DNA from: Methylomonas sp. MK1
GTDB lineage: Bacteria > Pseudomonadota > Gammaproteobacteria > Methylococcales > Methylomonadaceae
Assembly (NCBI RefSeq): GCF_000365425.1
Contig: NZ_AQOV01000001.1
Location: 1,860,001-1,924,000, forward strand
DNA length: 64,000 nucleotides
Reading direction: 5' to 3'
Shown: piece by piece, positions 56,998-64,000 of the stretch
Position numbering within the stretch: the stretch's first letter is position 1
Layout of the letters: the number at the start of each line of letters is the position of its first letter
Position numbers and translations under genes: made by a program
Notes under the pieces: generated by a model
Told to the model about the DNA's origin: nothing
What the model saw: the letters and a program-made list of their open reading frames with translations, nothing else
The model's database searches: none

Positions 56998-57662
56998 TGC
57001 ACACCTGCTTTATCCGAGTCGGTCTCATCAACCACTGAATCCTCATCTTCGGAAAGTCGCTCTGGCTCATCCAACAGCCCTGATTCCTGCCGCGCTAACC
57101 GTACCTCATCACCATGCCCTTGAGCATACGCCGCCTGATGGGCATACCGTTCCATCGTCACAATTTTATTCGCCAGCCGCTGTAACCGCTGCTGCCACTC
57201 TAGGCGGGCCGCAATGCAATGTTTGTTGGAGATGATCTGGCACAGCCACAAGGTATCCATCACGATCATCAACTGATCGAGCAAACGAATCAACTCGACG
57301 AATTGCGCTATCTGGGGCGAGGCAATTTTCGCCACAAATTCCCTGGGGTGCGTATACGTGGGCGTTTCGCTGATGCCGTTGTCGGCCTTGAGTTTTTCCA
57401 GCCGTAACTTTTCCTGCTGAAGTTGCTCCGCGCATTCGGCAATCATCTGACTGACGAGGCTTTCGATTTCATCGACGGTCTCTTCCCGGCCGATGATGCG
57501 CAAGATCACGTCGATCGCATACAGGGACACCATTAGCCGGTGATAGCTGTTACGGATAACACGTATGGCTTGTTCGCTGTTGATGCTAAACGTACGTTCA
57601 AATATCGGCCGACTGATGGCGCGACGCTGGGCTGGTTTGGGCAGTGGAGCTACTTCGGACAT
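56994..57662 (-). CDS. AcaB-like (DUF1845, PFL_4669) ICE protein
   Basis: 222 residues. FERTFSINSEQAIRVIRNSY, YAIDVILRIIGREETVDEI and SPQIAQFVELIRLLDQLM match the DUF1845/PFL_4669 family, which includes the AcaB regulator of IncC plasmids. Acidic tail. Divergent from ssb, with the candidate activator box between. The family name is from recall of the motif, not a search. Confidence 0.6.
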   Translation of the reverse strand: MSEVAPLPKPAQRRAISRPIFERTFSINSEQAIRVIRNSYHRLMVSLYAIDVILRIIGREETVDEIESLVSQMIAECAEQLQQEKLRLEKLKADNGISETPTYTHPREFVAKIASPQIAQFVELIRLLDQLMIVMDTLWLCQIISNKHCIAARLEWQQRLQRLANKIVTMERYAHQAAYAQGHGDEVRLARQESGLLDEPERLSEDEDSVVDETDSDKAGVQ

Positions 57663-57724
57663 GACCGTTTCCTGATGTGGACGAATGGTTCATGATCGTA
57701 AGCCAGATTCTTTTTAGCCTATCC

Positions 57725-57765
57725 GCAGACGATGACGAATTCGGCATCAGCTGCAAGAGCCCTTC
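57725..57765 (+). promoter_or_regulatory. Candidate master-activator box upstream of ssb
   Basis: GCAGACGA (57725-57732) - N14 - TCAGCTGC (57747-57754), then AAGAGCCCTTC to 57765. 18 of 19 bases of the right half match the box before traL (22963-22981), and a -10-like CAATAC lies about 16 bp further on. See the traL entry for interpretation. Confidence 0.55.
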
Positions 57766-57861
57766 AAAAAAATTCTGCTTCAATACCCGCCAACGGAATT
57801 GGTTGGCCATCGGCCTTCTCTTTCTCCCCAGACTTTCTCGGCTGGTCTTTCATGACTGCCT

Positions 57862-57945
57862 TGATCCGGCTTCGGTCGGCGTTCCGTTTTTAAGCGGCGA
57901 CGGTGGTTTTCCATCGGCGTGTCAGGTGCGTCAAGCCTGATGTGA
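57862..57945 (+). ncRNA. Structured leader L1 before ssb
   Basis: Three-stem element: CCGG..CGG near 57866, CCG-TTTTTAAG-CGG near 57884, a GGTGG-TTTT-CCATC stem, and TCAGG-TGCGTCAAG-CCTGA at 57922-57940. The same element recurs at 61279-61362, with TCAGG/CCTGA changed to CCAGG/CCTGG while the nine-base loop is identical. That is a compensating change, which supports a folded RNA in the untranslated leader of ssb. Confidence 0.55.
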
Positions 57946-57960
57946 GTATTAATTGTTTAA

Positions 57961-58010
57961 CCCTGCCGGGCGTATCGATTCCCCCAGGGATTCGAGGCGC
58001 CGGCATGCCC
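57961..58010 (+). ncRNA. Nested hairpin leader before ssb
   Basis: CCC-TGCC-GGG (57961-57970) overlaps an outer helix GGGCGT / ATGCCC (57968-57973 with 58005-58010), which encloses CGATTCCC-CCA-GGGATTCG (57976-57994, 7 of 8 pairs). Same plan as the bet, cobS and other leaders. No T-run follows; instead another hairpin GCCGCGCC/GGCGCGGC (58014-58021 with about 58047-58054). Confidence 0.5.
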
Positions 58011-58073
58011 ATCGCCGCGCCGCTGGGTATTGTTTTCGTTGAGTCGGGCGCGGCCGACAGGAGGAATGTCATC

Positions 58074-58505
58074 ATGGCCAATCGCGGCGTGAACAAAGTC
58101 ATCTTGCTGGGCCGCCTCGGCGCCGATCCGGATGTTCGCTTTATGCCCAATAACGGCGGCAAAGTAGTCGCCGTCCGTTTGGCAACCAGCGAAGTCTGGA
58201 GCGATCCAAAAAACGGCAAACAGGAGCGGACCGAATGGCATCGAGTGGTGTTTTTCAAAAAACTCGCCGATACCGCCGAGCAGTATTTGCACAAAGGTAG
58301 CCAGATCTACATCGAAGGCCGTTTGCGTACCCAGCAATGGGGCCAAGCAAATGACAAGCGGTACCGTACCGAAATCGTCGCCTTTGAATTGCAGATGCTG
58401 GATCGCCCTAGTGCATCGGCAGCCGCCAACAGTTCGTCATCATCGCCAGCAGCCCCTGAGGACGCCGATTGGGATGACGAATACAGCGATATGCCGATTC
58501 ATTAA
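58074..58505 (+). CDS. ssb: Single-stranded DNA-binding protein
   Basis: 143 residues. OB-fold with [20 protein letters not shown], then [26 protein letters not shown] precedes the ATG at 58074; the open frame back to 57903 is leader RNA. The C-terminal tip reads SDMPIH instead of the common DDDIPF. First gene of the ssb-bet-exo module. Confidence 0.92.
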   Translation: MANRGVNKVILLGRLGADPDVRFMPNNGGKVVAVRLATSEVWSDPKNGKQERTEWHRVVFFKKLADTAEQYLHKGSQIYIEGRLRTQQWGQANDKRYRTEIVAFELQMLDRPSASAAANSSSSSPAAPEDADWDDEYSDMPIH

Positions 58506-58582
58506 ACCCCGGCGCGCCGATTATTGGCGTTCGATGGTTTGACGGTTACACCGCCGACCCTTTTCAGGTTTCGGTATTTCAA

Positions 58583-58631
58583 CCCCCTGGGGAACTCCAT
58601 TCCCCGGCGGGCAATGGCGTTCCCTTTTTTT
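58583..58631 (+). ncRNA. Nested hairpin leader and T-run before bet
   Basis: CCC-N3-GGG (58583-58591) overlaps an outer helix GGGAAC-T-CCATT / AATGG-C-GTTCCC (58590-58601 with 58613-58624), with CCC-GGC-GGG inside (58603-58611). Seven T follow (58625-58631). The two GG-rich pairings exclude each other, as in attenuators. bet ATG is at 58649 behind GAAGGAGA. Confidence 0.65.
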
Positions 58632-58648
58632 ATTGAAGGAGACCCACC

Positions 58649-59689
58649 ATGAGCCAAAACAACCGCAACAATTTACCCAAAACTCGTGACTTGCCGATGC
58701 CGGCTGTTGTGCAACAAAGCTACGGTCTGTCGGAACAATCCTGGAAAGTACTGACGGAAGTGACCTTCCCGACAGCCAAAACACCGGAAGCCATCCTGAT
58801 GGCGCTGGATTATTGCAAGGCCCGCAAGCTCGATATCTTCAAAAAGCCGGTGCATATCGTGCCGATGTGGAGTGCCGCTTTAGGCCGCAATGTCGAAACC
58901 GTCTGGCCGTCCATCATGGAAATTCAGACCACCGCATCCCGAACCGGTGTTTGGGCCGGCATGGATAGGCCCGTCTGGGGTCCTGATGTTACCAAGACTT
59001 TTACCGGTCGCTATAAGGACGACAACGAGCAATGGCAGGAATCTAGTGTCACCGTGACTTTTCCCGAATGGGTGGCGGTTACTGTGTATCGGATCGTCGG
59101 CGGCAAACGATGCGCCTTTACCGAGGAAGTCTACTGGCTGGAGGCTTATAGCACGGCCGGCGGTAAAAACTCGCAAGTGCCGACCGCCATGTGGATCAAA
59201 CGCCCCAAGGGGCAATTATCCAAATGCGGTAAAGCAGCGTCGCTCAGGGCAGCCTTTCCGGAGGAATGCGGCTATGCCGCCGAGGAAATGGATGGCAAAA
59301 CGCTCGACGACCTCACCGACGCTACCGTCATTGATGGCGAAGCGACTGTGTGGGAAGGCGATGCAGGGGATCGGTTTGCCGAATCACCCGAGCACACGCC
59401 TCAGGTGATCAACTTGTCGCAAATCCATCCCAAGGTGCAAAAGGCCGTAGCGGAATTGGTACGTCGTACCAAGGCGGCAGGTGCCTGGAAAGCAGCCTAC
59501 GACTATGCCCACCAGAAGTTCAAAGGCATCGACCTGACCTTTGCGTTGGCCGAGTTGGACAAGGTATCGCAAGTTGAACCCAAGGCAACACAAGCCCTGG
59601 AACAAACCGAAAACACTGGCATGCCACCCTTGTCCGCGAAAGACATGGCGATGAATCAGGCCCGTCAAACCCTGGGGCACGCGGCGTAG
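58649..59689 (+). CDS. bet: Phage-type recombination protein Bet (RecT family)
   Basis: 346 residues. Single-strand annealing protein: TEVTFPTAKTPEAILMALDY and KPVHIVPMWSAALGRNVETV, AEEMDGKTLDD. Pairs with a YqaJ exonuclease for homologous recombination, as in SXT/IncC. The C-terminal third is a less conserved extension. GAAGGAGA RBS. Confidence 0.9.
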   Translation: MSQNNRNNLPKTRDLPMPAVVQQSYGLSEQSWKVLTEVTFPTAKTPEAILMALDYCKARKLDIFKKPVHIVPMWSAALGRNVETVWPSIMEIQTTASRTGVWAGMDRPVWGPDVTKTFTGRYKDDNEQWQESSVTVTFPEWVAVTVYRIVGGKRCAFTEEVYWLEAYSTAGGKNSQVPTAMWIKRPKGQLSKCGKAASLRAAFPEECGYAAEEMDGKTLDDLTDATVIDGEATVWEGDAGDRFAESPEHTPQVINLSQIHPKVQKAVAELVRRTKAAGAWKAAYDYAHQKFKGIDLTFALAELDKVSQVEPKATQALEQTENTGMPPLSAKDMAMNQARQTLGHAA

Positions 59690-59718
59690 AAACGCTGCAA
59701 TCCTAAATTCTTTAACCA

Positions 59719-59764
59719 CCCACGAGGGCGTCATGATTCGCCCATGGGGTAGGACATGGCGCTC
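59719..59764 (+). ncRNA. Nested hairpin leader after bet
   Basis: CCC-ACGA-GGG (59719-59728) overlaps outer helix GGGCGTCATG / CATGGCGCTC (59726-59735 with 59755-59764, ten pairs counting two G-U), enclosing CCC-AT-GGG near 59741-59748. RBS AGGAGA follows before the ATG at 59785. Confidence 0.55.
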
Positions 59765-59784
59765 TTCATTTATCAGGAGAGGTC

Positions 59785-60120
59785 ATGAACACAAACGATC
59801 AATCATTAAACCGCGTGCCCTGTCATACCGACTGGCAACGTTACGATTCACCCACGGTGTTACGCCGTCACGGCCGTGGTTTTCTGGAACGCCTGTGGCG
59901 ACCCCAGGCCAACGAACCGAACCCGCAGCCCTTGAGCCAACCGGAACTGACAACGCTGGCCGAGAGTTTTGGCGGTGTGTGTCTGCCGGCGCAAGACGAA
60001 CTGCTGTTGCTGTTCGGCGATGGCCATTGGGCCCGGCGTTGCCAGACCCAGTTGCACAAGCTCGGTATCGAGTCGGTGCGCTTCGGTTGCCAAGTGCAGT
60101 TGACCGGATCTTCGCGATGA
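59785..60120 (+). CDS. Small protein between bet and exo, unknown
   Basis: 111 residues, no recognised family. Contains YDSPTVLRRHGRGFLERLWR and ELTTLAESFGGVCLPAQDEL. AGGAGAGG RBS. Its stop overlaps the ATG of the exonuclease gene (ATGA), so it is coupled to it. A small gene in this place also occurs in related elements; role unknown. Confidence 0.6.
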   Translation: MNTNDQSLNRVPCHTDWQRYDSPTVLRRHGRGFLERLWRPQANEPNPQPLSQPELTTLAESFGGVCLPAQDELLLLFGDGHWARRCQTQLHKLGIESVRFGCQVQLTGSSR

Positions 60121-61118
60121 AGGTCATCGACGTTTCGCAACGTTCAGCCGCCTGGCGGCAATGGCGTTCACAAGGCGTCAGTGCCAGCGAAGCGGCCATC
60201 GTCATGAACCGCTCGCCATACAAAAGCCATTGGCGGCTCTGGGCGGAGAAGATCGGCTTGGTGCTGGAAGCCAGCCTGGACAACAACCCGTTGATCCGGG
60301 CCGGCATCCAGCAAGAGCCCGAGGCTTTGCAACGCTTCGAGGATAAACACGATCTGATGTTGTTGCCGCTGTGCGGCGAGTCGGAGCAGTTTCCGTTGAT
60401 GCGGGCTTCGTTCGACGGCTTGTCCGAATCGAATGAGCCCGTGGAAATAAAATGTCCGCATGAAACCACGTTTCTGGATGTAGTGTTGAATCGGGAAGCT
60501 TCCGAGGCCTATCAACTGTATTGGTGCCAAGTCCAGCAACAACTGCTGGTTTCCGAAGCGCAACGCGGTTTTCTATTCTTCTACCACCAAGGCCAGGACA
60601 TCGAGTTCGAAATTCAGCGCGATGAGACCTTTCTCACTGAACTGGTCAATACCGCGATGGACTTCTGGTCGGCGGTCAAAACGAAAAAGGAGCCGAGTAA
60701 GGATCCCGAACGCGATTTGTATTTACCCAAGTGTGATGCGGAACAGCAATGGCAACAACTGGCGGCGAGTTATCGCAATCGTGCCGTGAAAATCGCGGAT
60801 TTGAAAGCTGAGCTAGCAACCTTGGAGGATAGTCAGGCGGCCATTGAAAACACTTTGGTGTTGCTAATGGGCGAATACGTGGCTGCCGAACACTCGGGGT
60901 TGCGTATCAGCCGGTTTCAAAGCCAGGGTGCCATCGATTACAAGGCGGCACTCCACGCCTTGCAACCGGATGTTCAGGCTGCGGTGCTGGAAGTTTATCG
61001 AAAACCGTCGGCCACGCGGGTCCGCGTAACTTGCCGGGACGATGACGGCAAACATGCCGAAGTGCCGTTCGATGCCCAAGCCTTGAAAGACCTGGCGGGC
61101 GTGGACTTTTGGTTTTGA
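60117..61118 (+). CDS. exo: YqaJ-type alkaline exonuclease
   Basis: 333 residues. Lambda-exo/YqaJ fold with GVSASEAAIVMNRSPY, RAGIQQEPEAL, catalytic Asp in MRASFDGL and PVEIKCPH (Glu-x-Lys). A coiled coil follows (residues about 215-250). Works with Bet in recombination. ATG at 60117 overlaps the small upstream gene; the frame before it to 59733 is not coding. Confidence 0.9.
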   Translation: MKVIDVSQRSAAWRQWRSQGVSASEAAIVMNRSPYKSHWRLWAEKIGLVLEASLDNNPLIRAGIQQEPEALQRFEDKHDLMLLPLCGESEQFPLMRASFDGLSESNEPVEIKCPHETTFLDVVLNREASEAYQLYWCQVQQQLLVSEAQRGFLFFYHQGQDIEFEIQRDETFLTELVNTAMDFWSAVKTKKEPSKDPERDLYLPKCDAEQQWQQLAASYRNRAVKIADLKAELATLEDSQAAIENTLVLLMGEYVAAEHSGLRISRFQSQGAIDYKAALHALQPDVQAAVLEVYRKPSATRVRVTCRDDDGKHAEVPFDAQALKDLAGVDFWF

Positions 61119-61210
61119 GTTTGGGCGCTTCGTTTCACGACATCCTGTAACCCTGGCGGTTGCAGGGTGTCGCTTGATGGACAGGAACATACATTCGGTG
61201 CCGGCGTGTC

Positions 61211-61250
61211 GGTTTTAGGCTGGATTTTCAAAAAAGTCCAACCCAAAACC
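61211..61250. repeat. Long hairpin between exo and leader L2
   Basis: GGTTTTAGGCTGGA (61211-61224) pairs with TCCAACCCAAAACC (61237-61250) at 12 of 14 positions, loop 12. It lies 93 bp behind exo; no T-run. Possibly an exo-proximal processing or termination site. Confidence 0.5.
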
Positions 61251-61278
61251 CGCATCGTTCAGGCATTCCCTTCGTGGA

Positions 61279-61362
61279 ATCCCGAATCCGGTTTCGACCG
61301 GCGTTCCGTTATTAAGCGGCATGAGCGTTTGCCTCGTGTGCCAGGTGCGTCAAGCCTGGTGT
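61279..61362 (+). ncRNA. Structured leader L2, copy of L1
   Basis: CCGG-TTTCGA-CCGG, CCG-TTATTAAG-CGG and CCAGG-TGCGTCAAG-CCTGG (about 61341-61359) in the same order as L1. It is followed directly by the nested hairpin leader of the next small gene. Confidence 0.55.
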
Positions 61363-61372
61363 TTTTGTTTGT

Positions 61373-61419
61373 CCCGTTGGGGTTCATCACCTTTGCGGGA
61401 TTCGGTGACCCCTTTTTTT
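61373..61419 (+). ncRNA. Nested hairpin leader and T-run before 61437
   Basis: CCC-GTT-GGGG (61373-61382) overlaps an outer pairing GGGG / CCCC (61379-61382 with 61409-61412) extended by TCACC / GGTGA (61387-61391 with 61404-61408). Seven T follow (61413-61419), then the RBS GAAGGAGG. Confidence 0.65.
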
Positions 61420-61436
61420 GATTGAAGGAGGTCATT

Positions 61437-61649
61437 ATGAATCACGACTTTTGGAAAACATTGCATGGCTGGTTGAACGTTGCCCACAGCAACGACATTC
61501 AGGCCAAAAAGCGTTTGTTGCTGGAAATGCATCGTCAAATCTCGGACCCCGGTTTGAGAAGCGACATTCAGCGTATTGTCCGTTTGATGGATCGGGAGCT
61601 GTTGGCCCGCGCCGAATGGGCGATGTACTGCGTGATGCAGTTGCGTTAA
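61437..61649 (+). CDS. Small protein, unknown
   Basis: 70 residues, mostly helical (NHDFWKTLHGWLNVAHSN, LMDRELLARAEWAMYCVMQ). GAAGGAGG stands before the ATG. No family recognised. Between exo and cobS. Confidence 0.6.
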   Translation: MNHDFWKTLHGWLNVAHSNDIQAKKRLLLEMHRQISDPGLRSDIQRIVRLMDRELLARAEWAMYCVMQLR

Positions 61650-61660
61650 CTTTTTATCCG

Positions 61661-61723
61661 CCCTGGTTTGCCAGGGTTTAAATCACCCGTTGGGGCTCAT
61701 TACCCCTCGGGGCGGTGTGCCCC
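61661..61723 (+). ncRNA. Nested hairpin leader before cobS
   Basis: A perfect CCCTGG-TTTG-CCAGGG (61661-61676) is followed by CCC-GTT-GGGG (61686-61695), which overlaps an outer pairing GGGGC / GCCCC (61692-61696 with 61719-61723), with CCCC-TC-GGGG (61703-61712) inside. TTGTCATTTG follows instead of a full T-run. Confidence 0.6.
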
Positions 61724-61757
61724 TTGTCATTTGAGGCTAGTCCTCGAGGAGCGCATC

Positions 61758-62699
61758 ATGTATCAACAATATTCGATTGCCGATACCTTCGGCATTGCAG
61801 CCCCGGCGTCCATGAAAGTGGAAGGCTTTGTCCCAGGCAAAAATGCTTATGTACCGGCGCAAAAAACCTATGTGTTTCGCAAGGATCACTTGCGAGATGT
61901 ATTGGCGTTTTTAGGTGCCCACAATGGCGACGGCTTATACCTGACCGGGCCGACCGGTTCCGGTAAAACCTCGTTGTTGGAGCAAGTCGCGGCGCGTCTT
62001 AATTGGGGCGTGCATTCGGTCACCGGCCATGGTCGGCTGGAACTCAACGATCTGTTGGGTCAGTACATGCTGGTCGACGGCGGTGCGATGAAGTGGATCG
62101 ATGGTCCATTAACCCTGGCGGTTCGCCTGGGTCATGTGCTATTGATCAACGAAATCGATGCCATTGACCCGGCAGAACTGATCGGTCTGAATGAAATCGT
62201 CGAAGGCAAGCCGTTGACGATTCCGCAGACCGGCGATGTGATCACACCGCACCCCAAATTTCGTTTGGTGGCCACCGGCAATAGTGCAGGTAGCGGCGAT
62301 CAATCGGGCTTGTACCAAGGCGTGTTACGTCAGAACTTGGCGTTTCTGGATCGATTTCGGCTGATGGAAGTCGGTTACCCGGAGCCGGAAGACGAAATGA
62401 AACTGTTGGCCGATGTGGTGCCGAGCATGCCGGAAACGGTACGCGAAAGCATGATCAAAGTGGCCAACCAGATTCGTAAGGTGTTTATCGGCGGTGCGGA
62501 TGGCAGCGGCATGTTATCAGTCACGTTATCGACGCGCGGTTTAGTGCGTTGGGCGTCATTGGTGGCCACTTTCAAAAGTGCGCCCAATGCCTTGGCCTAT
62601 TCGCTGGATAGGGCCTTGACCTTTCGTGCCGAACCCGCCGAACGCGAAGCGATTCATCGCATCGCCAAGGATGTGTTTGGCGATGACTGGCAGGTCTAG
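61758..62699 (+). CDS. cobS: CobS-like AAA ATPase
   Basis: 313 residues, MoxR/CobS-type ATPase. Walker A GPTGSGKT (residues 64-71), Walker B VLLINEIDAIDP, sensor region LVATGNSAGSG. It is the gene in this slot of the SXT/IncC module. RBS GAGGAGCG before the ATG; the open frame from 61668 is leader. Confidence 0.85.
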   Translation: MYQQYSIADTFGIAAPASMKVEGFVPGKNAYVPAQKTYVFRKDHLRDVLAFLGAHNGDGLYLTGPTGSGKTSLLEQVAARLNWGVHSVTGHGRLELNDLLGQYMLVDGGAMKWIDGPLTLAVRLGHVLLINEIDAIDPAELIGLNEIVEGKPLTIPQTGDVITPHPKFRLVATGNSAGSGDQSGLYQGVLRQNLAFLDRFRLMEVGYPEPEDEMKLLADVVPSMPETVRESMIKVANQIRKVFIGGADGSGMLSVTLSTRGLVRWASLVATFKSAPNALAYSLDRALTFRAEPAEREAIHRIAKDVFGDDWQV

Positions 62700-62701
62700 T
62701 C

Positions 62702-63472
62702 ATGGCCGCCTGGAATCTCTATCGTCATCGTAACAGTGACGGCAGTTCCAAGGACTGGGCAATCAGGAGTAATTCGGATGGATCAATAACGACGCGTTGG
62801 GGCAAAACGGCATCCTGTTTACCAGGCGTCAGCAACCGTAGTGGTGTTAGGCAATTCGACATTGAACGGCAAAAACAGGCTAAGGGCTATGTGTTTGTCG
62901 CAGAGGTCGATATTGATGGTGACGGCAATGTGGTGTTTCCGAGTAAGAGTTCGGTAAATACATCACAAAGGCCGCCTGAACCTGACGCAACTCCCGAATC
63001 TGTGCCAACACCGCCAGTCGAGGCACTGTATTGGACCATTGATTGCCATGCAAAGCAGTCTATCCGTGTGGAATTGGGTATCGAGGTTAGGCGACTGATC
63101 GGCGTTATTCAATCCGTATCGGATCAGCAATCTGAGCCTGAACAGGACTGGGATGGCTGGCAACAATTCATTGATGCCACCCTCAATGCCGAAACCTTTG
63201 AACTGAGCGGCCAGATTAAATCAGCCCACGGCGTTTTGCCCTGGCTGTTTTTACTGGCGCTGAAAGCAAAAGGCTTCAAAGGCATAGAGATTGATATTGC
63301 CACCGAAACCGCCCGAGACCTTTCGGTCGATCTGAAAGCTGAACAGGACGTGCTGGCATTGTTTGGCACCGATCTGGACAGCATCCGGGACACCGCAGAA
63401 GTCTTAGGTTTGCTCAAACCCCGATTAAATCTGGCAGCGGCTATGTCCGACACGGACGACTGCTGGTTTTAA
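62702..63472 (+). CDS. WGR-like domain protein
   Basis: 256 residues. N-terminal WNLYRHRNSDGSSKDWAIR and TTRWGKT look like a WGR domain (nucleic-acid binding in other proteins). The rest (DLKAEQDVLALFGTDLDSI) is not recognised. It begins 2 bp after the cobS stop. Homologues occur in SXT-type elements at this place. Confidence 0.6.
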   Translation: MAAWNLYRHRNSDGSSKDWAIRSNSDGSITTRWGKTASCLPGVSNRSGVRQFDIERQKQAKGYVFVAEVDIDGDGNVVFPSKSSVNTSQRPPEPDATPESVPTPPVEALYWTIDCHAKQSIRVELGIEVRRLIGVIQSVSDQQSEPEQDWDGWQQFIDATLNAETFELSGQIKSAHGVLPWLFLLALKAKGFKGIEIDIATETARDLSVDLKAEQDVLALFGTDLDSIRDTAEVLGLLKPRLNLAAAMSDTDDCWF

Positions 63473-63494
63473 CCGGTTTGTACTTTTCATTTAA

Positions 63495-63536
63495 CCCTAA
63501 GGGGCACATCGGCCCCAGCGGGGATAGGTGTGCCTC
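63495..63536 (+). ncRNA. Nested hairpin leader before 63555
   Basis: CCC-TAA-GGG (63495-63503) overlaps outer helix GGGGCACATC / GGTGTGCCTC (63501-63510 with 63527-63536, ten pairs counting two G-U), with CCCC-AGC-GGGG (63513-63516 with 63520-63523) inside. Then TCCTTTTAGGAGG and the ATG. Confidence 0.65.
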
Positions 63537-63554
63537 TCCTTTTAGGAGGTTCCC

Positions 63555-64000
63555 ATGTCGCATGAAACGCAAGTGATCTTAGACCGCGTGGTCTTGGTAA
63601 AAGTGGACGCCAATATCTACGGCGCCCGCAAGAAACTGAAAAAAGAAGACCTGGTGCTGGCCGATGGTAGCAAATTGCCGCCGGAGGACTTAGCCAGCTT
63701 AGGGTCTAAACGTTTGCTCGATCCCGATAAGCTGACCGTATTCAACCGCCTGAAGAAGGAAGCCGAACGCATTTGTTTGCGCGTTGGCACCCGCTTTCTG
63801 GGGGGCTTTGCCGTACCGATTGAATCGGCCGCCAGTATTACTAATGAACTTGAGCGTATTGCGGTGGATTTTGCCGCGGCAAAAACCGAGTTTATTGCCG
63901 GTTACGATGCGGCAGTGACGGACTGGGTGTTTCGCCATCCGGAGTTTGCCGGCATCATCGAGCAAGCGGTAGATTCGGTGGAGTTTGTCTCGACGCGGTT
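63555..64000 (+). CDS. DUF3150-like protein, partial
   Basis: Open from the ATG at 63555 to the window edge, about 148 codons. MSHETQVILDRVVLVKVDAN then IYGARKKLKKEDL and LRVGTRFLGGFAVPIESA match DUF3150, which follows cobS in SXT/IncC elements. AGGAGG RBS. Function unknown, C-terminus missing. Confidence 0.75.
   Translation, partial: MSHETQVILDRVVLVKVDANIYGARKKLKKEDLVLADGSKLPPEDLASLGSKRLLDPDKLTVFNRLKKEAERICLRVGTRFLGGFAVPIESAASITNELERIAVDFAAAKTEFIAGYDAAVTDWVFRHPEFAGIIEQAVDSVEFVSTR

Noticed and set aside
57903..58073. N-terminal extension of the ssb frame
   Set aside because: It covers the structured leader; the AGGAGG and family length fit the ATG at 58074.
1..64000. CRISPR arrays, tRNA or rRNA genes
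   Set aside because: No regular repeat-spacer pattern, no cloverleaf and no rRNA-like stretch was found by reading.

Overview
The window looks like part of a gammaproteobacterial replicon, possibly from a methanotroph-like organism; that taxonomic guess is weak and rests on overall gene content. It falls into two parts. Positions 1-22851 carry an ion, metal and envelope-stress gene block. Positions 22941-64000 carry a large part of a conjugative backbone of the SXT/R391-IncC type (MPF-F pilus genes plus a phage-like ssb-bet-exo-cobS module). No integrase, relaxase, coupling protein or replication gene is inside the window, so integrative element and plasmid cannot be told apart. In SXT-type elements a cargo hotspot lies just upstream of traL, so the first 23 kb may be cargo.

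Left block: a CzcCBA-like metal efflux operon (1-5019, minus strand, outer membrane component cut by the window edge), a MarR regulator, a SulP transporter with a universal stress protein, an IS3 transposase scrap, a small lipoprotein with a DUF2380-like secreted protein, a TctD/TctE-like two-component system, a remnant of an opgC duplication fused to the front of a GH5 glucanase gene, a DedA protein, a P-type cation ATPase, and a plus-strand run opgC-CPA2 antiporter-nhaD-DUF502-two small membrane proteins. Four promoter regions of this block share a direct repeat TGAAAGGTT-N2-TGAAAGGTT with an 11-bp period, as expected for an OmpR-type regulator, which suggests one regulon around the local two-component system.

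Transfer block: traL-E-K-B, dsbC, traV, traA, a stand-alone PLMP/RRXRR-domain protein, traC, trbI-like, an S26 peptidase with Cys where Ser is expected, a trbC-traW fusion and traU. Between traU and traN sits a set of three tyrosine recombinases plus a small coiled-coil protein (34027-39769), resembling Gamma-Mobile-Trio/Tn554-type elements. traN follows intact.

Between traN and the ssb module, the position of a known SXT hotspot, lies a defence-like insertion on the minus strand: HU, a membrane protein overlapping an NdpA-family nucleoid protein gene, a complete type I restriction system with an embedded DUF1016 nuclease, an AAA/DUF4143 ATPase, and an XRE-ImmA/IrrE protein with an unknown partner.

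The right end (57725-64000) holds ssb, bet, a small ORF, a YqaJ exonuclease, a small ORF, cobS, a WGR-like protein and a DUF3150-like protein cut by the window edge. The promoter regions of traL and ssb share an inverted-repeat box, a candidate master-activator site. Almost every gene of the ssb-cobS module is preceded by a nested RNA hairpin of the same design with compensating base changes, and a second structured leader occurs twice. These leaders, the stand-alone PLMP protein, the recombinase trio and the NdpA-membrane protein pair are the most interesting items here.
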